From NCBI GenBank assembly GCA_019095985.1, contig CM032666.1, forward strand, positions 1,881,081 through 1,945,080: 64,000 bases of DNA, given 5' to 3'. Of the stretch, positions 57,113 through 64,000 are shown piece after piece; the stretch's first letter is position 1; each line of letters opens with the position of its first letter. The stretch is from Streblospio benedicti (lineage: Eukaryota; Annelida; Polychaeta; Spionida; Spionidae). The notes beneath the pieces were generated by a model that saw only the letters and a program-made list of their open reading frames with translations, did not search any database and was not told the origin of the DNA. Both the position numbers and the translations under genes were made by a program.

Positions 57113-59235
57113 ATTTAAACTTTTGATTCAAGAGCCCCCAGATGGACACACCATCATCAATTACATACAATTACATAATTTAAGTAGGTTGGTCTTGTTA
57201 TATGTCTCGGAATATTATCCCAAGTATTTAAATATGTGTTACTTCACTGACAGTACTAGCTGTCATAAAGGTAATATCTATTACTATTCTAGTTTATTGT
57301 ATTTATTTTAGTTTATTTCTAAAATTACTTGTTGGAATTTGAATACTATTCTTTATATAAGACTAGAATATGGTAAACGCTATTTAATTTTACAGTGAAT
57401 ACTAGATGACAATAAATAGATTTATAGTAACTTTATTTATGTATCAAGTCAAGACAATTTAAGAGTTAATCTCAATCACATAGAAAATATGTCATTAATA
57501 ATACATGTTACATGTAATTCATTGAGTTAGTTATTATACAAATTTTATCATATTGCCACAGTTTATAATTAATTAATGAGAATATCACAGTGGACACCAG
57601 GATCAACTATTTTGTTTTATATTTTAATATTACTTCAATTACTAGTCAAGTTAAGGGGACTGTGAACTCTATTCTTACGATTTTATTAAACTTTGATTTT
57701 CTCACTCATTATTGCTTCAATTCTTACAAATTACACATTATTTTGTAGATAATTATCTAATCTAATGACACAACATGTTTTGAATTGTATAGATTGATGA
57801 ACATTTTTCTTATAAAGCAATAAGTGAAAAATTTACAACTTTGCCTGTGAAGCATATAACTGATAGTAAAACATCAAAATGACCAAAATTACTATTCAGT
57901 TACAAAATTTGTATATTTATCTAGAAAATCTTGCCTCAATTATTTTTATATTTCCCCCCTTTATCATTTTACACGCATCCTAAGTTTTAAAACCACTTAT
58001 TTTCTGAATTTTCTTGGAAATCAATACAAAAACGTTCATAATTCATCAACAAAATAAAAAAATCAAAATCCCTAGAAAGGTTTTCTTCAGAATGCATATA
58101 TCTTCAAATATATACACTTTTGTGAAAATTTGATTTCACGGTTAGAGAGAAATATAAAAAGAAAAATTAATCCACTATGCAAACTTAGTTTTGAGAAAAT
58201 GGGCTTTGAACATGGCCAATCAATATACTAGAAATATAAACGACTCGTTGTTTATAGCGACCGCTCAGGGAGCATGTTTATGCAGGGAGCCAATCGTGCA
58301 ATTTTTGTTTTAAGATGGCGGCCAAGTCATATTTTGCAGATACTTGCAAAAATTCAGCGCTATCCGCTTCAAGCAGAATGCTCAAACCTGACACAAAACT
58401 AAAACCTCAATAGCGCTATACAAATCATTCATCTACTTAACCAACAACACTGTGTATAACCACGAAATTGTCCAGTTTCTGACAAATTTTGATATTATTT
58501 TGCCCACCTAGCGCCATATTGAATCTCCAACTCAAGTCTCGCGAGAGTGAAGTTAATATTGAGTTTAAAATCAAAACATTTTAAAACAGGAAATCAATGT
58601 TTCAGTTAAACCTTAATTAGGAAAAGGTTCCCGATTATTACTGTTTTAATAAATATTTTGTACTAATTTCAGTATTCATTCTCCGGTTGCCATGGAGAAG
58701 ACAGGTGCTGGAAAATGGCAGAAACATAACGCGCCCCCTTAACACACAATACAATATAAATGAAAGACCCGTTTTTCTTATTTAAGAACAGATTCCCAAT
58801 AAAAAATATCATAAATACAAATAGTTATTTAGTTTATCTTCATTTCTTTCACTATGATTAAAACAAAATCGAATTAGACACCATTTTAATTTTAATATCA
58901 TCAGGGATTTTTTTTACATCAGCAGATGATACTTTTTGAAACCATGCAAAAATCAAATATGGACAACACCGGTAAAATAGTTGAATAAATATTGCTTTAT
59001 TCTTTAAAAAAAATAATTAAAACATTTTTTACAATACTGATATATTAGACAATCACTATGTAAACTTAAAAAGATTTTGCGGTTTGCATTGTGAATATCA
59101 TAATCAATTAATTTCTAGTGCTGCCAATTCAAAGATCACAATGCAACCGTAAAAACTGTTAGTACACTGATGCCAATCTTAATGATGTACAATTACTATA
59201 TATCCATTAACCTATTTCCAACAAACCATATTTAC
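57113..59235. other. Intergenic stretch, nothing recognised
   Basis: About 2.1 kb of AT-rich sequence. A slightly GC-richer patch at 58250-58560 contains 'AAGATGGCGGCC' and 'CTCGCGAGAG' but no gene is seen. Confidence 0.4.
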
Positions 59236-59239
59236 CAGT

Positions 59240-59635
59240 ACTGATGCATATTTTAAAAATAAAACTGTATTTTAGACCATACCTATTGTCATCCACCTAA
59301 TACCTACGGTCAAGTGTCCCAGTTTGATGTCTGTGGCAATGTTCAACAAGGTACAAAATCTTCAATAAAATGATAATGGCTTAAAGAAATCATACAAATA
59401 CAATTCTGTCAACCTTCTTGATGCATATTTTCAATATAAAACTGTATTTTAGACCATGCCTATTGTCATCCACCTAATACCTATGGTGGTAATACGCACG
59501 GTCAAGTGTCCCAGTTTGATTTCTGTGGCAATGTTCAAGGTACAAAATCTTGAATAAAATGATAATGGCTTAAAGAAATCATACAAATATAATTTATCAA
59601 CCTACAATAAAATGATAATGGCTTAAATATACAAT
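59240..59635. repeat. ~180-bp direct repeat, two copies plus a stub
   Basis: Blocks at about 59240-59420 and 59424-59605 share ACTGTATTTTAGACCAT, CTATTGTCATCCACCTAATA, GGTCAAGTGTCCCAGTTTGA, GGCAATGTTCAA and AATGATAATGGCTTAAAGAA. A third stub (ACAATAAAATGATAATGGCT) is at 59606-59628. The second copy has a 15-base insertion (GGTGGTAATACGCAC). Confidence 0.85.
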
Positions 59636-59829
59636 TTTATTTGAAACATAGAGAAGAATACAATCACACCAAAACCAAGATATTAAAATCTCAATATTCT
59701 TGCCTCTTTAGTTACATGCATTCAAATTATTAAAATAAGTTTATTAATATCAGCTCAAAAAACAATTTTAATATGAATTTCATCACCAATTTTCCAAGCA
59801 AATTTATTAATTTTCACTATTTATTTTCA

Positions 59830-60029
59830 GATCATCAATACTGATCATACAACAAGATGCCCCTCCAGTTGATTGCAAGCAACAAGATGCCTCTTCAGTT
59901 GACCATGGCAATTCAATACAAAATCTGGTTCAGCGGCTGCAGAAAAAAATACAAACACCATTTAAACTAATTCTAGTAAATTTTCTTTCTAGAACTTTAA
60001 GTAAAAATAAATTACATCCCGCACAATAA
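59830..60029 (+). CDS. Possible exon upstream of the OTU gene
   Basis: After a TTATTTTCAG acceptor an open frame without ATG reads IIQQDAPPVDCKQQDASSVD and continues to a stop at about 60027. QQDAPPVD / QQDASSVD is a short internal duplication. The acceptor style is the same as for the two exons below. It may be an internal exon with a donor not identified, or chance. Confidence 0.25.
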
Positions 60030-60334
60030 TGTAAATTGGCGCCTAATAAAAGTGAGAATAATTCATAAGTATAATCAACGACAGGCCTCAACAAATTTGT
60101 AAAATTACACAGTATCAGTCTAGATGAATTCAACCAAATAACTAATATAGAATGAATTACAAATATATTTAAAGGTACAGCAAAGTAAAATATACACAAC
60201 TCAGAATTGTGCAACACATCAATTGATACACCAAGATCTTCAACTGCTAATACATGTGTACTTAGGCAGCTAATATCACAATTCACAAATGTGTCAACTA
60301 CATGTAAATTCAATTTTATTTTACCTCATTTCAG

Positions 60335-60445
60335 ATTATTCTCTACTGCAAGAACCAAGAAAATCAACACGTAGTGAAATACCTGCATCATCCCATGACT
60401 GTGCCCGTCATGAAAGTCCATTCAATGACCGTGGCTCTGATGAAA
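60335..60445 (+). CDS. Duplicated exon preceding the OTU exon
   Basis: Acceptor CTCATTTCAG, donor GATGAAA|GTATGT. It encodes DYSLLQEPRKSTRSEIPASS, HDCARHESPFNDRGSDES. The next exon (60900) begins with a clearly related sequence: DYSYQVASPRKSTHTEIPAS, SHGSGRDES. The flanking intron end (TTATTTNACCTCATTTCAG) is also duplicated. So either a tandem exon duplication within one gene or alternative exons. Confidence 0.5.
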
Positions 60446-60899
60446 GTATGTAAAATATCTTCCAAATGCTAATAGTTAGAGACAGTTAATATCATTATAA
60501 CATATTTTTATCATTATTTTATTATTATTACTCTTAAAACAATTGAACAAAGTTTCAACTACATGTACAGGTTTTAATAATTTTATTTCAGTGACAACGC
60601 CATTTACATAATTATACATCAGCATTTGCAACAATATATTACATATAACACAAACAACATGTTTATATTACATGTACATATATTATAATACAATATGGCC
60701 CAGCCCTATGGGCTTATAAAGTCAACTATTAAATTTACATATATTTGGTGCTATTATATACATAACATTTTATCTTGAAAATATAACATCCTTTCTTCTA
60801 CTGAAACAATTTACAACATATTTTGCAGTATTGCAAAAGTAATTCTCAAACATAAATTTAATTTCCATTTCCATTACATTTTATTTAACCTCATTTCAG

Positions 60900-61618
60900 A
60901 TTATTCTTACCAAGTGGCCTCACCAAGAAAATCAACACATACTGAAATACCTGCATCATCCCATGGAAGTGGCCGTGATGAAAGTATGCGAAATATTTGC
61001 GCAGTAAGCAGTGAGTCTATAGCAGAACATCCTCTCAATGTTGTACTTCAAAATGTGCCTGCTGATGGTGATTGCTTTTTTCACTGCCTCCATCAAAGCA
61101 ATGTAGGGAATCTGCAAAATACACATTCATACAGAATACAGATATGTCGCTTCATCTTTGAACACTGGGAACAATACTATGAAACAGCACAAGCATGTCA
61201 CAATGTAGGTTCTGTTAACAGCAAATATGATTATTGGAATCACATGGCAATGACACATGAATATGCAACACAGTGTGAAATTATAGCTGCATCAGTTTGT
61301 TTTAATTGCAATATAACTGTTTGGTTACAAACTTCACAACCTTCTAATGGCTCTACAACATACATTAAAAATAGTTTTGAAGTTCATGATTCAAACAAAA
61401 ATGTACATCTTCTTTTGTGCGGCAATCACTACCAGATAATGAAATTTAATACTAACTCATCCAACAAAAGGCAAATTGCAATTGAAAGTGAGCTGCAAAA
61501 ACAATGTGAACTGTCAAAAACAGACTACATTGCACCATCATCTTCAGAAAACACTCACTTCAGAAAAAAAAATTCGAAGACAGAAAATTCGGAGATCTCT
61601 GTCAAAGTTATCAAATAA
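60900..61618 (+). CDS. OTU-domain protein exon
   Basis: Acceptor CTCATTTCAG at 60890-60899. Counting from the in-frame ATG at 60914, the OTU domain spans about residues 42-178: LQNVPADGDCFFHC gives Asp51 and catalytic Cys54; an EII..SVCFNCNITVW strand pair lies at 122-137; the catalytic His is at 172 in GNHYQIM. OTU proteases cleave ubiquitin chains. The frame ends at 61616-61618 with a Lys/Ser-rich tail. A second frame overlapping from a run of nine A near 61564 gives a basic RRQKIRRSLSKLSNNPEMLW tail running into the N gap, so an A-run indel may have changed the real C-terminus. Could be a host gene or a transposon-derived protein; similar to the stub at 960-1124. Confidence 0.75.
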
Positions 61619-61672
61619 CCCTGAAATGTTGTGGAAAAACGGTCAACTGTACATTATATTCCACCTTCAACA

Positions 61673-61772
61673 NNNNNNNNNNNNNNNNNNNNNNNNNNNN
61701 NNNNNNNNNNNNNNNNNNNNNNNNNNNNNNNNNNNNNNNNNNNNNNNNNNNNNNNNNNNNNNNNNNNNNNNN
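61673..61772. other. Assembly gap of exactly 100 N
   Basis: Placeholder gap between the OTU exon and the LRR exons; distance and relative order of the two genes are therefore uncertain. Confidence 0.95.
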
Positions 61773-62538
61773 CCTGAGGTTTACAATGCATATTTGCATA
61801 TCAAAGCGAGGGGCACACTCCAACAAAGGCTACACTGAAGTACCGCATGCTGAGACTGAAGCACCTACAGTAACTAAGTTCATCTTGAAGAACAACAAAC
61901 TAACCACCATAAAAGCTTCAGGATTTTGCTTGTATGTGCTTCTTGAGGAGCTTGACCTTTCCAACAATGACATGTCATACATCAATGAGGCAGCATTCAG
62001 AGGTACAAAGATATCAACTTTAAACTTAAAGAAAAATCAAATGCAAGTTTTACCCAGATTTGCTGGAATAGACGGAATATTAAGCAATTTGAACGTGGGT
62101 AACAACAATATCGGCGACATATCCACGGTAGAATATCTTATTATTACAGCTTTAACACATTTCTCTGCTGCATACGGCAACAAGTTTACAAGTATTGCTA
62201 ACTTTTCTCAAAACAACCTGCTAACTTTGCAAATCGGTGGAAATGCAGCACTAAAAACAGCGGATGTTATGTCACTAGAGACATTGACGATTATCAAGCA
62301 AAATCCAACTCTCAGAAACCTACATATAATTTCGATGAACCTGGCCGATTTTCCAGACCTTTCTGAGCTGACCCCACCCAGACACACTTGACTCTTAGTT
62401 GGAGCTCGATGGTGAATATCCCAGCCGAAAACCTGAATGTCCTAGGAAAGTTGATGTGGCTCAATCTGGGTGGAAACTCACTTGCAATGCTGCCATCATT
62501 TTGGGGTGTTGCTTCATCACTACAATATCTGTATCTGG
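61773..62538 (+). CDS. Leucine-rich-repeat protein, first exon seen
   Basis: Starts within or before the gap. Successive repeats read VTKFILKNNKLTTI, LEELDLSNNDMSYI, ISTLNLKKNQMQVL, LSNLNVGNNNIGDI, LLTLQIGGNAAL and LRNLHIISMNLADF, each with the LxxLxLxxNxL pattern. After a one-base frame slip near 62380, the pattern continues as LMWLNLGGNSLAMLPSFWGV and LQYLYLG before a CTGG|GTAAG donor. LRR domains bind proteins or ligands. No membrane segment is seen in the visible part. The slip may be an error or a sign of a pseudogene. Confidence 0.75.
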
Positions 62539-62771
62539 GTAAGAAGTCCCATTAAAAAGAAATTATAAACAAGTCAAGAATGTGCAAATTGTAACATTCA
62601 TTATGTAGTAGAATATTCATGTTGGTCAAATTGACAACTTGTTGTTATGTTTGCTTTGTGTTTGTTTTGTATGTGGATCTATAATGAAACTAAATGTAAT
62701 GAGCATCTGCTTTATTTGAAGACTTCTTTTGATTCCATGCTACACATAAAAATCCAAGTATATATTTGTAG

Positions 62772-62982
62772 GATGGAATAAACTGAATGGCCTGCGGTGG
62801 AAATGCAAACACAAAGCTGACAACTCTTAGGCTAGAAGAGAACCATCTCACTTCTAATGCCAGCATTGACCGCATATCGCACGTCCCTCTGCAAAATCTC
62901 TACCTGGGCAGCAATGCGTTCACCCAACTACCGAGCATACAAAACGAGTTGTTTCCCAGCCTTGTAAATTTAAACATGAATG
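62772..62982 (+). CDS. Leucine-rich-repeat protein, next exon
   Basis: Acceptor TATTTGTAG and donor AATG|GTACA. The start continues the previous exon in phase (CTG G plus GATGGAATAAACTG = LGWNKLNGL), then a one-base slip near 62800 precedes NANTKLTTLRLEENHLTSNA, VPLQNLYLGSNAFTQLPS and LVNLNMNG. Both exons end after the first base of a codon inside an LRR, a common layout for LRR genes made by exon duplication. Two slips in two exons suggest a decayed copy or low-quality sequence near the gap. Confidence 0.7.
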
Positions 62983-63154
62983 GTACAACAATTGTGCATA
63001 ACACCAGTTAGTCATTATCCACTTTGTAAAAAAACAGCAAAATAGTTGCATAGCATCATATAACATTTTTGCGTAAGCTTAAATGAACCCAGGGGGCTTT
63101 TTTGTACAGTAAAAATGATGCATCTTGACGTGCATTTTGACTTGAAAACAACTA

Positions 63155-63541
63155 GAGCACTGCACACCCAGTTCGTGTACACACCCAGTTCGTGTGTTAT
63201 TTAAATAAAATTGTTATGCTCCAAACAATTAGCACACACTATTACTACTTTAAAAATTATTGCTTTCCCGGTTCCAAAGTGAAAAAATAAAATTTCTACT
63301 AAGATCTAATGTAAATAAACATGTTCAAATCCCCGATTATCGCCACGCACGAACTGGGTGTGCATGCAACAAATTGCACCATAGATCTTATAATTTTAAT
63401 GAATCAGAATAAGTGTGTTTATCAAGCGACAATATAAGTAAGTAGCTTTATTTTGACACATCAAACACTATTGTGGATTTATTAATAGCTGTGTTACGAT
63501 TGTTTAAACTTTAAAATGCACGAACTGGGTGTGCAGTGCTA
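63155..63541. mobile_element. MITE with CACTGCACACCCAGTTCGTG ends
   Basis: AGCACTGCACACCCAGTTCG at the left returns inverted at the right (CACGAACTGGGTGTGCAGTG). TA flanks both ends. The word CACCCAGTTCGTG is present twice at the left (63168, 63183) and CACGAACTGGGTG again at 63349, so subterminal copies exist. It sits in the presumed intron after the LRR exon. Confidence 0.7.
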
Positions 63542-63689
63542 TAAATCTAATTTCTGTAAATTATCAAAAAAAGTCATTAGAACATCATTCATTACAATGT
63601 AACATATAACTAATGTAAAACAAGAATATTTCATGGCTATTAAAGTTTGCAACTTTCATTCATAAATTATTTTGTGACTATTTATAGTC

Positions 63690-64000
63690 TATGGGCCCGG
63701 TAAAGTTGATTTGCACCCCCCAGGACCCTCCGCAACACATTGATTGTTTTAATGCTTGCAAACACAAGACTAACTTCCTTGTCCTGGTTCCAAGCAACCA
63801 CGACATAAAGGCAAAGAACATTAAACACACGAAGAACGTAAGCACGTGGAACGTAACCCTAACTACGCCGAGGCAATATTTATTTCTTAATTGCCTCACT
63901 AATTGGGGTGGATGCTAAAATCCACCCGCCTCGGGCACCTACTCTAGCTTTGCTTACATTCTCCCCAGTTTTCATGGTTTCACTTGAAACTCCGGAAGCT
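63690..64000 (+). other. Unrecognised frame at the window end
   Basis: A 75-codon frame (63691-63918) reads GPVKLICTPQDPPQHIDCFN, ACKHKTNFLVLVPSNHDIKA. No family is recognised. It could be a further exon, but no clear splice sites are seen. GGGTGGATGCTAAAATCCACCC at 63904-63925 is a short hairpin. Confidence 0.25.

Overview
This is AT-rich animal DNA with spliceable exons (GT/AG borders), long introns and a dense load of interspersed repeats. The recognisable host genes are metazoan: a HECTD1-type ubiquitin ligase N-terminus, a Cys-loop (nicotinic-type) receptor, an OTU-domain protein and a leucine-rich-repeat protein. The repeats are a Penelope-like element, a Copia-type LTR element, several non-LTR retrotransposons (LINEs), tRNA-derived SINEs and many fold-back MITEs. 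Together these suggest a draft assembly of a marine-type invertebrate; the phylum cannot be fixed from the window. Two runs of exactly 100 N (11811-11910, 61673-61772) are scaffold gaps.

Layout. 0.4-1.1 kb: an acidic possible exon and a stub of an OTU domain. 3.3-11.8 kb: remains of the 5' end of a HECTD1 homologue. They comprise the start-codon exon, two compacted exon copies, and a tandem array of about seven ~880-bp units, each carrying armadillo-type exon pieces. The units share frame-breaking changes and an exon-to-exon fusion at the unit joint, so the array looks like amplified pseudogene DNA. 13.5-14.9 kb: two LINE fragments and a piece of an expanded invertebrate gene family cut by a MITE. 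15-28 kb: mostly non-coding, with fold-back elements (19.7-20.9, 22.9-23.2, 24.8-25.1 kb) and SINE pieces. 28.5-32.3 kb: a 3.7-kb element with long inverted ends. 33.1-34.0 kb: a reverse-strand LINE 3' end containing a 74-bp tandem repeat, flanked by SINEs. 37.4-38.4 kb: a 1-kb inverted-repeat element. 41.0-41.5 kb: a degenerate tandem repeat. 42.1-45.9 kb: reverse-strand exons of a Cys-loop receptor plus a remnant of a second copy. 46.2-49.5 kb: a 3.3-kb TIR element with a 6-bp target duplication. 49.8-57.1 kb: a Penelope-like element (RT plus GIY-YIG) split by a Copia-type LTR element, which itself carries a perfect 262-bp inverted repeat built from the local SINE. 60.3-63.0 kb: OTU gene exons, a gap, then LRR exons.

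No operon-like or pathway logic links these genes. The strongest signals are the HECTD1 exon array, the SINE-derived palindrome that overlaps the Copia gag start, and the number of separate fold-back families. Alignments and repeat comparisons were made by eye; family names rest on remembered motifs, not on searches.
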